Shown here piece by piece: positions 17,565 through 25,209 of a DNA stretch of 60,971 bases. A model generated the notes under the pieces. The model was not told the origin of the DNA. It made no database searches and saw only the letters and a list, made by a program, of their open reading frames with translations. Source of the DNA: a virus; IMG/VR virus record IMGVR_UViG_3300025941_001121, positions 1 through 60,971 of that record. One strand, given 5' to 3'. A program made the position numbers and the translations under genes. Numbering within the stretch: position 1 is the stretch's first letter; each line of letters begins with the position of its first letter.

Positions 17565-19210
17565 GCTGCCGCCCCTTCCTGTTGGTCTTCGGGGTGGAGC
17601 TCTAGGAGCGATCCCTGACCAAGGTCCGCGAGCGCCTTCGACTCACGTTGAGAGCGGCCGACGATCCCCAGGACGTCCTCGACCTCCTCGCCTACGTGCT
17701 GGGACCAGAAGGCGATGCGGGCCTCGGCGATCGCGACGTACTCCGGTTTTCTCTCGATGCCGATGAAGTCGAAGCCCTCGAGGACCGCGGCGCAGCCGGT
17801 CGAGCCGCTGCCGAGGAACGGGTCGAGGACGATGCCACCGGGCGGGGTGACCATCCGGACCAGCCAGCGCATGAGGTTGATCGGCTTGACGGTCGGGTGG
17901 AAGTTGCGCTGCTCGCGCTCGGTGCCGTCGCTTTGGAAGGTGCCGGGCGACTTCTCTCCGCTCGACCAGTTGATCGCCTTCGCCGCGAATCCGTCGAGCC
18001 CCGCGTTCCTCTCAGCCCGTGAGGTCTTAGCGCAGTAAAAGAAGCGCGAGGCGCCGCCGGAGTCGCCATAGCCCTCGTGCCGTTTATCCGACCAGTGCCC
18101 AAAGAGCTCTCCTGCTGCGTGCCCCGGGTCGCGGCTCACTCGAAATGAGTGCGGCCGCTCCCCGCTCTGTGCATCCAGCTCCAGTGCTGCCCCCTCGCCG
18201 AGGACGACGTTGGCGGGCCAGCGGCCGGCGGGGACCTCATAGTCTGAGCGGACCATCTCGCCGTGAGTTGCCCCGTTACCGTTCGCCGTGGCGGGCGTCG
18301 TCCCAGGTGCATCCGGTACGCCCATGATCCGGCAGGCGTCGATGTTCAAACCCCCAGTGCCGTGCTCCAGGACGTTCTCCGCGACGGTGCCGACCAGGGG
18401 CTTGCGGGCGACGACGATCGGCTCGTGTGCGGGCTTCAGGGCGGTGCCCCAGCCCTGCCACTCGGCATCTTCGACCGGGTCGTTCAGCTCCTCGACATTG
18501 GCCTCCAGGTCGCGCCGACGGGCGTCGGCGCGGTCGGAGCCGTAGGGGCTGGCAATCCAGGCGCGGGCAACTCGCCGCGCCCATTTGCAGAGCATCTTGT
18601 GGATGTCGGCGCTCTTGGGAAAACCCGATCCGAAGTACCAGGCGAGGGTGCCGTCGGGCGTCAGCACGGTGCGGCCGTCGGGAGTGTCGATCCGATCGCG
18701 GATCTCGAAGCCGGCGTCCTCGATTCCCGACGCGAGCCGGTGGTGAGTTCGGCTGCCGCCGCAGGCGAGCAGATGGCCACCGGGCTTCAGGACCCGGAAG
18801 GCCTCTCGTGCCCATGCCTCGCACCAGGCCTGGTAGCGGCGGTTTGCGGTGAGGGAGAGGTCGTAGCGGCCGGCGTGCATGGCGCCGCCGCGAACCGTGT
18901 GCTGAGTGTTGTCGGCGCCGGTCGGGCCGCCGAACTTCACGCCCTCTCGCCGGCCGTGGCCGTTGAGAGGTACCCGATCCCGCGCGTGCCCCGCGCCACT
19001 CTCAGGCGACGGTTGCCGCCGACGGCGCTTGCCGGCCTGAAGCGGAACCTCCTCGTCAGGACCGATCGGCGCGAACTCCCCCGGCTGATCCCACTCGTGC
19101 CCCATGAAGCCGATCCCGTAGGGCGGGTCGGTGACTACGGCGTCGACCGATCCCTCGTCGAGCTTGCGCATCTCCGCGATGCAGTCGCCGGCGTGGATCT
19201 CCCAGCTCAA
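17561..19210 (-). CDS. N6-adenine/N4-cytosine DNA methyltransferase
   Basis: 549 residues. Motif IV DPPYGIGF lies at 28-35 and motif I DPFLGSGSTG at 463-472. Motif IV before motif I gives the beta-class order. HPTVKPINLMRWLVRMVTPP just before motif I matches motif X. DPPY fits N6-adenine methylation, but beta enzymes with DPPY can also be N4-C. The long central region (about 50-430) must hold the target-recognition domain. ATGA overlap with the C5 methylase indicates joint expression. Confidence 0.9.
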   Translation of the reverse strand: MSWEIHAGDCIAEMRKLDEGSVDAVVTDPPYGIGFMGHEWDQPGEFAPIGPDEEVPLQAGKRRRRQPSPESGAGHARDRVPLNGHGRREGVKFGGPTGADNTQHTVRGGAMHAGRYDLSLTANRRYQAWCEAWAREAFRVLKPGGHLLACGGSRTHHRLASGIEDAGFEIRDRIDTPDGRTVLTPDGTLAWYFGSGFPKSADIHKMLCKWARRVARAWIASPYGSDRADARRRDLEANVEELNDPVEDAEWQGWGTALKPAHEPIVVARKPLVGTVAENVLEHGTGGLNIDACRIMGVPDAPGTTPATANGNGATHGEMVRSDYEVPAGRWPANVVLGEGAALELDAQSGERPHSFRVSRDPGHAAGELFGHWSDKRHEGYGDSGGASRFFYCAKTSRAERNAGLDGFAAKAINWSSGEKSPGTFQSDGTEREQRNFHPTVKPINLMRWLVRMVTPPGGIVLDPFLGSGSTGCAAVLEGFDFIGIERKPEYVAIAEARIAFWSQHVGEEVEDVLGIVGRSQRESKALADLGQGSLLELHPEDQQEGAAA

Positions 19211-19482
19211 CCCAGCGCTCCCTCTATGGCGGGGGCCAGCCGGTAGTAGTGCTCGAGCGCGCCGCGCCGGGGCTCGGTAGCGGTCAGCTCCAAGAATGCG
19301 ATCTCGACCAGCTTCGTCGTGTGGTAGCTGACGCTAGCGAGTTCCTCTTGAAGCTCGAACGCCATCTCGTTCGGGGACATCGCCCGGCCGTTGTCGATCG
19401 TTAGCAGCTCGAGGATGCTGATCTGGGTCGGGTGCGTCCGCGCGCGGGCTAGGCGCTCCCAGTCGATCGTCGGCGCGGTCAT
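19207..19482 (-). CDS. ArsR-type winged-helix regulator
   Basis: 91 residues. Pattern RARTHPTQISILELL, SPNEMAFELQEELASVSYHT and KLVEIAFLELT matches a DNA-binding winged helix of the ArsR/helix_turn_helix_20 type; no metal-binding Cys pair is present. Located at the start of the methylase pair, so it may regulate them. Confidence 0.75.
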   Translation of the reverse strand: MTAPTIDWERLARARTHPTQISILELLTIDNGRAMSPNEMAFELQEELASVSYHTTKLVEIAFLELTATEPRRGALEHYYRLAPAIEGALG

Positions 19483-20315
19483 GAGGTGCGAACCGTCAGG
19501 CCGGCCTTCTGCGCGAACTTCGCGCCGGGCATCTCGGGCGGCTCGCCCGTCTCCTCGAGAGTGTCGAACATATGGCGCCGCAGCGCCGACATCACGACCT
19601 CCTTCAGCGGCGTACCGTCAGGGAGGAAGTCCGGCAACTGTCGGATGTCCGTCACCTCTGCCTCCCAGCGTTTGGTGGGGACGGCGCCGTGAGGCTTGGG
19701 AATGCCCGGCGCCTGCCGGGCCGGGAGAGCTGGCGCGGGGAGGTTGGCGATCGTCGCCGCACGGGCCTCGGCCGCACGAGCCTCGGAGCACGCCTCATCG
19801 GCCAGGTCCTCCATCTCCGAGTCCTCGGCGGCAAGCTCGATCGCCTCTTCTGCTTCGGCGCGCTTTGCCGCCGCTTCGGCCTCGAGCTTCGCCGCGTCTT
19901 CACGTCGGCGCTCCTCAATTATCCGTTCGGCCTCGCGACGCTCGGCGTCGAGGCGCTCCTGCTCCTCGCGGCGACGGTCTTCCTCGGCCGCGTTGAACTC
20001 GATGACCTTGGCTTTGAGCTTCTTCGCCGCAGTTTCGAGAGGGGCTTTCGAGCGTTTGAACTTTTCGTTGACGCCCTTGACGTAGTCGTTCAGGGGTTTG
20101 ACCGCTTCGGTCCGCTCGCCCTCCAGCTGTTTGAGGTTCGCCGCGAGGGTGGTGAGGATCTGGGTCGCCTGCGTAGCCTCGCCCGCGTTGGTGACCTGCA
20201 CCTCCTCGGCCCAGGCTTCTGCTTGCTTGACGGCTTCCTCCGCTGCGGCGATCTTGGCGGCAGTGGCGTCGATCGCCTCCTGGCGCACCGGCAGCATCTT
20301 GGGGGCAACGCTCAT
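19479..20315 (-). CDS. Coiled-coil protein of the recombination cassette
   Basis: 278 residues, largely coiled coil from 15 to 195 (ATAAKIAAAEEAVKQAEAWA; TEAVKPLNDYVKGVNEKFKR; an EEDRRREEQERLDAERREAE stretch). The C-terminal 75 residues are globular (KRWEAEVTDIRQLPDFLPDG). Such proteins commonly accompany phage nuclease/annealing pairs and may bridge them. Same order here: annealing protein, nuclease, coiled coil. Partnership is inferred from position. Confidence 0.65.
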   Translation of the reverse strand: MSVAPKMLPVRQEAIDATAAKIAAAEEAVKQAEAWAEEVQVTNAGEATQATQILTTLAANLKQLEGERTEAVKPLNDYVKGVNEKFKRSKAPLETAAKKLKAKVIEFNAAEEDRRREEQERLDAERREAERIIEERRREDAAKLEAEAAAKRAEAEEAIELAAEDSEMEDLADEACSEARAAEARAATIANLPAPALPARQAPGIPKPHGAVPTKRWEAEVTDIRQLPDFLPDGTPLKEVVMSALRRHMFDTLEETGEPPEMPGAKFAQKAGLTVRTS

Positions 20316-21187
20316 GCGGTCACCGCCTCGACCGGGGCCGGCGCCTTGCCGATATGACCCTTCATCGTGTAGGCGCGGAGGGCGGCCAGGAACAACTCAT
20401 CCGGAGCCGTGCTCTCGTGAACGTGGTAGTCGCCGTCGGGTCCGAGTCGGACGATCCACCGCCTGTCGGTGGAGATGTATCCGGACTCGACGCGAGCGAT
20501 CTCGTAGCCGGTGAGCGCGATCAGGTTCTCGTCATAGGGCGGCAGCTTTCTCGGCTCGTCGTTCTCGTCGGTGACGATTTCGCCCTTGTTGTTCTTCTCG
20601 TACTTCCACTCCGTCACCGTTTTGAAGTCGATGCTGGTGAGGAGGCCGTCGGGCATCTGCGCGCAGAGGTCGGCGCGGCCGGCGAATCCGTGCTCAAGCG
20701 ACGCGACCATGTACTCGATCGCGAGTGGCTCGGGACTCTGCTCCAGCACGAACTTGAGCCCCGCCGCAATCCATTCCCGCTGGTCGTCGGGAAAGTCCGA
20801 GAGGTTCGGCACATCACCGTCGCGGATCAGCCGCAACAGCACGTCGTGTGCGACATCGCCGCGGGTTCGAGCGACCTTCCACTGGTCGTCGTAGTGCGTC
20901 CCGGCCGCACGCAGCTTGGCGCGAAGCTCGGGCTGCGTCAGGCTCCCGATGTCGACGCCGGACGCCGCCAGTTCGATAATGGCCTGCTCCTGCTTTTTGA
21001 CCGCGCTCGGCATCAACGCCGGCTTGTCAAAAGAGCTGGCGATGGTCGAGATCGACGGGAGCTTCTCGCCGTCGACCCGGTATCGCCGTTCCTGCGGCAG
21101 CCCGTCCACGCCGGTCGAATCCCAGAACTCGACGGTGGCCCCGCTCGGCAACTTCTCGATGGAGTTAGGCGGACGCTTGGCTGCCAT
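20312..21187 (-). CDS. RecB/Cas4-like PD-(D/E)XK exonuclease
   Basis: 291 residues from ATG 21187; it overlaps the annealing gene by 23 bases. Catalytic pattern: RTRGDVAHDVLL (H114), GFAGRADLC (D163) and SIDFKTVTEW (D177, K179), the H-D-DxK order of RecB-family nucleases. No Cys cluster for an iron-sulphur centre is visible, unlike most Cas4. It should resect dsDNA ends to give strands for the annealing protein. C-terminal part has a conserved-looking QxxxY-like region (LTGYEIARVE). Confidence 0.75.
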   Translation of the reverse strand: MAAKRPPNSIEKLPSGATVEFWDSTGVDGLPQERRYRVDGEKLPSISTIASSFDKPALMPSAVKKQEQAIIELAASGVDIGSLTQPELRAKLRAAGTHYDDQWKVARTRGDVAHDVLLRLIRDGDVPNLSDFPDDQREWIAAGLKFVLEQSPEPLAIEYMVASLEHGFAGRADLCAQMPDGLLTSIDFKTVTEWKYEKNNKGEIVTDENDEPRKLPPYDENLIALTGYEIARVESGYISTDRRWIVRLGPDGDYHVHESTAPDELFLAALRAYTMKGHIGKAPAPVEAVTA

Positions 21188-22214
21188 CGACCTTACCGCC
21201 TTTCTGCGACTGGTCGGCGTCTCGGTCCTGAGCGATCTTCTCCAGGTGCGCTTCGACCTTGGCGGCCTGTGCGGGAGTGAGGGCGCCGAGCGCTTCACGC
21301 ACCCCTTCTCCGGACTCTTCGGTCAGGCCGTCCGCGCCGGCCGCGCCGAGCATCACTCCGATCTCCCGGTAGGTCAGCTTCAGCGCCGCGATTCCCGCGC
21401 CGATCTTCTGGACCCGCGCCCCGTCGAGCTTGGGGCGAGACTGGGCTTTGGCGGGAGCGGCCTGGTCCGGGCTGGCCTGCCCGTCCTCGATGTCCTGGGT
21501 GAAGACGGCGGAAGCGCCCGTGACGATCAGAACGGCAGCGACTAGGGCACGCTTCGTTGCCATCTTGACCACGGTGTTCCAGAGGTCGGCGAGGTCGGGG
21601 TTGTCGATCTGCCCGCGTTCCTGACTGGTGATCCGCTCGTCGTCGGCCGCGAAGTTGGCGCCGCACCCGCCCTTCTTGCTCGAGCAGAACCAGCCGGGCT
21701 CCGCGTCCGGTTCATTCCGGGGTGGGTGCTTTGATCGCCACACCGTCTCGGCCTCGCACTGCGGGCACTTCAGATTGGCCGTCCGGAATGCGTATTTCTT
21801 CTCGCGGGTCGAGCAGACCGCCTCGCCCGCGCCTAGACGCGCCCCGCTCGGGGCGTGGAAGATCGTCACGCGAGAGACGACCGTCAGGTGCCCGTCAGCC
21901 CCCCAGCGCTTTTCGTTGCTCGGCTGAACGTCGAGCATGAACAGCGCCGCGAGCTTCTCGGCGCCGGGCTTCAACAGGGTCGGTTTTTCGGTCCCCGGGA
22001 TGACGCCGTAGTCGACGCCCTCCTCCATCGCCTCCTTCTGCGCTTCCTTGATCGCGTCGAGGCGCGCCACGAGTTCCTTGGGCGTGCCTTGAGGCGCAAC
22101 GGCGAGGGCGGGAGTGGGGACAGGGGGCGGCGCGACCGCTACCGCGGCTCCTGCCTCCTCAACTGCGTGGCCATCTATTACCGGCTCTGCGCCGTTAGCA
22201 TTTTCTTGGGACAT
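21165..22214 (-). CDS. Putative single-strand annealing/recombination protein
   Basis: 349 residues. Core EEGVDYGVIPGTEKPTLLKP (64-83) then GAEKLAALF is a recognisable phage family signature near recombination genes. A zinc ribbon follows (C150, C153, C177, C184). The motif WNTVVKMATKRALVAAVLI (202-220) resembles the Rad52/Erf-like helix seen in Sak-type annealing proteins. Position directly before the exonuclease supports a RecT/Erf-like role. The exact family cannot be fixed without a search. The C-terminal third is low complexity with a small helical tail. Confidence 0.6.
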   Translation of the reverse strand: MSQENANGAEPVIDGHAVEEAGAAVAVAPPPVPTPALAVAPQGTPKELVARLDAIKEAQKEAMEEGVDYGVIPGTEKPTLLKPGAEKLAALFMLDVQPSNEKRWGADGHLTVVSRVTIFHAPSGARLGAGEAVCSTREKKYAFRTANLKCPQCEAETVWRSKHPPRNEPDAEPGWFCSSKKGGCGANFAADDERITSQERGQIDNPDLADLWNTVVKMATKRALVAAVLIVTGASAVFTQDIEDGQASPDQAAPAKAQSRPKLDGARVQKIGAGIAALKLTYREIGVMLGAAGADGLTEESGEGVREALGALTPAQAAKVEAHLEKIAQDRDADQSQKGGKVDGSQASA

Positions 22215-22344
22215 CGGGGGTCCAACCTCCTGGTGGTCCCGCCTTGTCGGGGTTGCAGCCCCGGCGGGGTGTGTTCATTGCATTGGCGCCCGGTGGCCTT
22301 GCGGCTGCTGGGCGCTTACTTCTTTGAAGCTCGTTCCTTCCGGG

Positions 22345-22671
22345 TCAGTCAGCCGTCCTCTCGGCGAGGATCGCGCCGATCCGGTCGATCTCGTTGACCA
22401 GCGCGTTGAGGCGAAGGTGCAGGTCGCTCTGCTCAAAGGACAGCGGGAGGGCCGCGGCTATTGCCTGCTCGCGGCACTTTCCAAGTGCCACTCCGGCGCG
22501 CCTGGCGTCATCCGCCTCGATCTCAGGGGGCGTTCCCTCGGGGTGGGCTCCGCCGAGGCCGATCTGCTCTGCCAGCTGGGGCATCGCCAGCCGGACTCCC
22601 GCATCGGTCCGCTCGCGGGCATCGATCAACTGGCTGATCGGCACTCCGTTCAAATCCGAGAAACCCTCCAT
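22345..22671 (-). CDS. First gene of the leftward early operon, unknown
   Basis: 108 residues from ATG 22671, preceded by GAGGAGG within the repeated promoter. Helical sequence: GVPISQLIDARERTDAGVRL, ARRAGVALGKCREQAIAAAL, LHLRLNALVNEIDRIGAILA. First product of the leftward early transcript beside the repressor, the place of Cro- or anti-repressor-type genes, but no HTH is visible. Function not assigned. 130 bases with a hairpin follow before the annealing gene. Confidence 0.65.
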   Translation of the reverse strand: MEGFSDLNGVPISQLIDARERTDAGVRLAMPQLAEQIGLGGAHPEGTPPEIEADDARRAGVALGKCREQAIAAALPLSFEQSDLHLRLNALVNEIDRIGAILAERTAD

Positions 22672-22675
22672 GTGC

Positions 22676-22736
22676 TCCCAACCTCCTCGCTGCTGTTGTC
22701 ATTGCCTGAAAGATTATACACAGCTCGGGGATGAAA
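22676..22736 (-). promoter_or_regulatory. Leftward early promoter, copy 2 of the 61-bp repeat
   Basis: Perfect match to 5996-6056, with TATAAT on the minus strand (22718-22713) and GAGGAGG upstream of ATG 22671. It faces away from the XRE repressor gene, whose own promoter lies about 60 bases to the right: the usual immunity-switch geometry. Spacing from GAGGAGG to ATG is 10 bases here against 5 in copy 1. Confidence 0.78.
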
Positions 22737-22780
22737 GTCGGGCGGCCCGCTCTTTCGTTCCGTCCGGCGACACCGCTATG

Positions 22781-22801
22781 CGGAAGTTTTCCGGTTAGGC
22801 T
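22781..22801 (+). promoter_or_regulatory. Repressor promoter and candidate operator
   Basis: An inverted repeat CGGAA-GTT-TTCCG (22781-22793) lies directly before TAGGCT (22796-22801), which fits an actinobacterial -10 (TANNNT). TAGGCT ends seven bases before GTG 22809, the spacing of leaderless transcripts; no ribosome site is present. The repeat could be the operator for autoregulation. No clear -35. Confidence 0.5.
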
Positions 22802-22808
22802 TCCTGGC

Positions 22809-23306
22809 GTGAACGTGCCGCCGGAGGACTCCGGCCCAGACGACGCGCGCCGGCGCCCCTACGACGAGGTCAGCCTCGAGGTGGGCAACGCCCTACGTCG
22901 CGCGCGCCTTGACGCGGGCCTGTCGCAGGCCGACCTAGGAAAGAGGCTGCGTACGCGGAACGGGACTCCCCTGACCCGCGAAAAGATCAGCACCTACGAG
23001 CGCGGGCAGTTCGTCCCAGAGGAGCGCCTGCGCCCGCAATTGGCGAAAGCCCTTGAAGTGCCCGAGGAGGAGCTGTTCCGTGCCCTAGCGGGAATGGAGC
23101 CCGCCATACCTTTCGTCGGCCAGGTGGCAAAGCGCGTCTCCCGCCTGGAACGTGAACTGAACAGCCTCCGTGAAAGCTTCAACGATCATCTCGCCGCGAC
23201 GGCTGCGGAGTTATCCGCAAGGGAGGCGAATCGCGCCGATCGAGAGTCTCGGAAAGCTGCAAAGCGATCCCCCGGGCGCCGATCTTCCAAGGGTGACCAG
23301 GGCTGA
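22809..23306 (+). CDS. XRE-family phage repressor
   Basis: 165 residues from GTG 22809; an in-frame start at 22731 would overlap the divergent promoter. Residues 24-90 are an XRE helix-turn-helix (ALRRARLDAGLSQADLGKRL ... REKISTYERGQ). A coiled-coil helix follows (VAKRVSRLERELNSLRESFN, 106-125), probably for dimerisation, and then a basic tail (KAAKRSPGRRSSKG). No LexA-type Ser/Lys protease domain, so induction would not be by RecA-driven self-cleavage. Transcribed away from the early operon: the best candidate for the lysogeny repressor. Confidence 0.85.
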   Translation: MNVPPEDSGPDDARRRPYDEVSLEVGNALRRARLDAGLSQADLGKRLRTRNGTPLTREKISTYERGQFVPEERLRPQLAKALEVPEEELFRALAGMEPAIPFVGQVAKRVSRLERELNSLRESFNDHLAATAAELSAREANRADRESRKAAKRSPGRRSSKGDQG

Positions 23307-23565
23307 GCTCATTGCCTACGCGCCGGGTCATGCCCAGCCACTCGGCCAGCAGCTGATCGTCGCGAGCCTCGTTGTGCGGAGCGGGGGAGGCCGGCTGCTC
23401 GACCAGAGCGGGACCGGCCCCACTCCTCTGGGCGGGACGACTATCGGCCAAGAAATCGTCGCTGCCCTGCTGTGAATCGGCCCCGCTCTCGTCGGCTAGC
23501 CCCTCGGCTTCCCCCTGCCGCATCTGCCCTTGCTCCTCTCCGCTGATCGGTGCAGTCCCCTCCAT
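23179..23565 (-). CDS. Doubtful minus-strand frame opposite the repressor end
   Basis: 128-codon frame with plausible stretches (RDDQLLAEWLGMTRRVGNEL) but a Gln/Gly/Ser-rich start, no ribosome site before ATG 23565, and a C-terminus that lies opposite the repressor coding strand. It is the only frame filling 23307-23611, so it is listed, but it may be chance. Confidence 0.25.
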   Translation of the reverse strand: MEGTAPISGEEQGQMRQGEAEGLADESGADSQQGSDDFLADSRPAQRSGAGPALVEQPASPAPHNEARDDQLLAEWLGMTRRVGNELSPGHPWKIGARGIALQLSETLDRRDSPPLRITPQPSRRDDR

Positions 23566-23611
23566 TGGGGACGAACTTTTCGCGCAGTCAACTAAAGGAG
23601 AAGCAGGGTGT

Positions 23612-24247
23612 CTAGGGGGAGTTTTCCCCGGAACTCTCTGAAGCGGCAGGGAATGAGAGAAGTGCAGTCACTAGGCGCACCGGCGGCGCTCCGGACCCGT
23701 TGCGGCGCGCCAAGCTCCGCAGATGAACGTCAGCCACCTTCTCGTAGGCCTCGACCATGATCTCTTCGACTTCCTTCGCGCCCTCGTCGTCGGTCCATAG
23801 CGGCAGGCGAAGGAGCGCGCGGTCTGCCCGCGACTCCATGTCTCCACTCCGGAGGGCGTCCACGGCATCTTTGGTCAGTAGCTCGACAAAGGTTGAACTC
23901 CCGCTATCGCGGACGTCCTCGGGAAGTTCCGCCCACTGATCGCGGGTGAAGTAGAACCGTTCGGCCCGGTACAGGGTGCGCCGGCCGCGCTTAGGGCTCG
24001 AATCGTGCCCAACCTGTTCGACGGCCCCGACCCCTTTCAGAACCCGGATGTGGTCGCGGACCGTTTCGTACGGAATCCCGGTCTCTTCGTGGAGCTCGAT
24101 CGTGCTCCAAGGCCGTTCGCCCAGCCTCGAGAAGATCATCAGCCGCTCGGGGTGCCCCAGCACCTTCAAGACCCGTGGGTCGGCTCCTAGTGGAACTCTC
24201 TGCGCCCTCGCTCCCTTAGGCATCATGGCGTCCGCCGATAGCCGCAT
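23612..24247 (-). CDS. ArsR-like winged-helix transcription regulator
   Basis: 211 residues. Residues 22-90 (LKVLGHPERLMIFSRLGERP, TIELHEETGIPYETVRDHIR, VLKGVGAVEQVG, RGRRTLYRAERFYF) form a clear winged helix of the HTH_20/ArsR type, with a C-terminal helical domain (KEVEEIMVEAYEKVADVHLR). It lies between the repressor and the lysis-region terminator, so it may be a second regulator of lysogeny or of late genes. Palindrome GGGGAGTTTTCCCC sits at its 3' end (23616-23629). Confidence 0.8.
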   Translation of the reverse strand: MRLSADAMMPKGARAQRVPLGADPRVLKVLGHPERLMIFSRLGERPWSTIELHEETGIPYETVRDHIRVLKGVGAVEQVGHDSSPKRGRRTLYRAERFYFTRDQWAELPEDVRDSGSSTFVELLTKDAVDALRSGDMESRADRALLRLPLWTDDEGAKEVEEIMVEAYEKVADVHLRSLARRNGSGAPPVRLVTALLSFPAASESSGENSP

Positions 24248-24291
24248 CCTTGGGATCCCTGGTGTAGCGACGCCTTAAGGAGGTGAGCATC

Positions 24292-24351
24292 TTGAAGCTG
24301 ACCGCTTCGACCAGCGCCATCCCGGCGATCTCGGTCACCAAGACCACCTGA
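24292..24351 (+). CDS. Possible 19-residue peptide with a strong ribosome site
   Basis: AAGGAGGTGAG (24277-24287), a near-perfect anti-16S match, lies five bases before TTG 24292. The frame reads MKLTASTSAIPAISVTKTT and stops at 24351, followed by two palindromes. An in-frame GTG at 24283 is too close to the site. A leader peptide or small effector is possible; no homologue recognised. Confidence 0.35.
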   Translation: MKLTASTSAIPAISVTKTT

Positions 24352-24627
24352 CCTCGTTCGGCCCTAGGGCCAGGCGGGGCCGCCTACTTTCATCCATCCC
24401 GACCATTTGCAGAAGCCTACGTGCAATGCCGGGAACGCGCTGTTTCCCTAAACGGATATAGCGTGACTGGTGGGGCATCGGGAGCTTCGACCTCCTGCTG
24501 CTCTGGGCCGGGTGTCGCTGTTACCCGCAGCGTCCCCGGCCGCTTTACGTTCTGGGCGGCGACGATACCACCTAGTTCTCAGAGCGGTCGAAGCGTCTTG
24601 CGGCGCCTGTCGCCCCGGCCCCGAACG
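24352..24627. other. Intergenic region between early and lysis segments
   Basis: About 275 bases with no convincing gene on either strand. It begins with the palindromes at 24360-24385 and ends at the lysis-operon terminator. A TATAGC box lies in a locally A/T-richer stretch near 24455-24470 (around ACGGATATAGCGTGAC), possibly a promoter. No other structure seen. Confidence 0.6.
24360..24385 (+). terminator. Tandem palindromes, possible rightward terminator
   Basis: Perfect 12-base palindrome GGCCCTAGGGCC (24360-24371) directly followed by AGGCGGGGCCGCCT (24372-24385), then ACTTTC. They start nine bases past the stop of the small plus-strand frame. The U-run is weak, so an operator or RNA structure is also possible. 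Confidence 0.4.
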
Positions 24628-24664
24628 ACAAAAACCCCGCCACCTCTTTCGAGGCAACGGGGCT
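24628..24664 (-). terminator. Rho-independent terminator of the lysis operon
   Basis: On the minus strand, CCCCG...CGGGG encloses an inner CCTC-GAAA-GAGG hairpin and is followed by TTTTTGT (24634-24628). It lies 66 bases past the stop of the last lysis-region gene and should end the leftward late transcript. Confidence 0.85.
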
Positions 24665-24729
24665 TCTGGTCTCAGCCACTCCCCGGGACTGGGAGGGGAC
24701 GGCGATCTATGTTGGGAGACGCTAGCGCG

Positions 24730-24903
24730 TCAGCGGTCCACGGGCGTGACCTTTGACCGCTGGAGGATCGCCGTGACGAGGAACGCGCCGTCGATCAGCA
24801 GGGTTTCCACCGTGCCGGTGTCCAACACGACGTTGAACAGGGCGGCCACGGTGACGACGATGGTCGCAATCGCGGCGATGAGTGCTACAGGCTCGTTCTT
24901 CAA
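24730..24903 (-). CDS. Small two-helix membrane protein, holin candidate
   Basis: 57 residues from TTG 24903, with GGGAGG seven bases upstream. Two hydrophobic segments: PVALIAAIATIVVTVAALFN (5-24) and a second around LLIDGAFLVTAIL (35-47), then a short charged tail. Size, topology and place at the end of the endolysin cluster suit a class II holin or related lysis protein. The TTG start makes it easy to miss. Confidence 0.6.
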   Translation of the reverse strand: MKNEPVALIAAIATIVVTVAALFNVVLDTGTVETLLIDGAFLVTAILQRSKVTPVDR

Positions 24904-24932
24904 CGGAGCCTCCCTTCATTCAGCGCAGCGTC

Positions 24933-25031
24933 TCAGGCCGCGCGCTTTACACGCTTCCAAAATTCGATGAAGAGGGCGGCTATGGCGGCCAGGAGCCATC
25001 GGATGCGCCCGCCCGACTCAGGGGCGTCCAT
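24933..25031 (-). CDS. 32-residue single-helix membrane peptide
   Basis: ATG 25031 follows a strong GGAGGAGGCGGAGG stretch. Sequence MDAPESGGRIRWLLAAIAAL then FIEFWKRVKRAA: one hydrophobic helix and a basic C-terminal end. Overlaps the upstream gene by 14 bases. Likely a lysis or holin-associated peptide. Confidence 0.6.
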   Translation of the reverse strand: MDAPESGGRIRWLLAAIAALFIEFWKRVKRAA

Positions 25032-25209
25032 GTGCCTCCGCCTCCTCCCCCACAACGACCTCCACGATTTGGCCCTCGAGGAGCGGTTCTAAGGGCTCAC
25101 CATCGGCTGACACCAGCCAATAGGCGCCCCCTCCCGGGACGTACTTCTCTTCGACGCGCTCGACCTTGAGACGGCGGCCAGGCTTTGCGCCCTGCGATTC
25201 GTCAGGCAT
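25018..25209 (-). CDS. Hypothetical 63-residue protein in lysis cluster
   Basis: Start ATG 25209 has AAGGAAGAGGAAGG upstream. Beta-rich sequence (RRLKVERVEEKYVPGGGAYW, EGQIVEVVVGEEAEAHGRP). No domain recognised. Overlaps genes on both sides. Confidence 0.6.
   Translation of the reverse strand: MPDESQGAKPGRRLKVERVEEKYVPGGGAYWLVSADGEPLEPLLEGQIVEVVVGEEAEAHGRP

Noticed and set aside
22215-22344. Hairpin near CGGGG-TTGCAG-CCCCG as a terminator
   Set aside because: A stem exists, but no T-run follows in either direction. It lies between two genes that should be co-transcribed, so it is not listed as a terminator.
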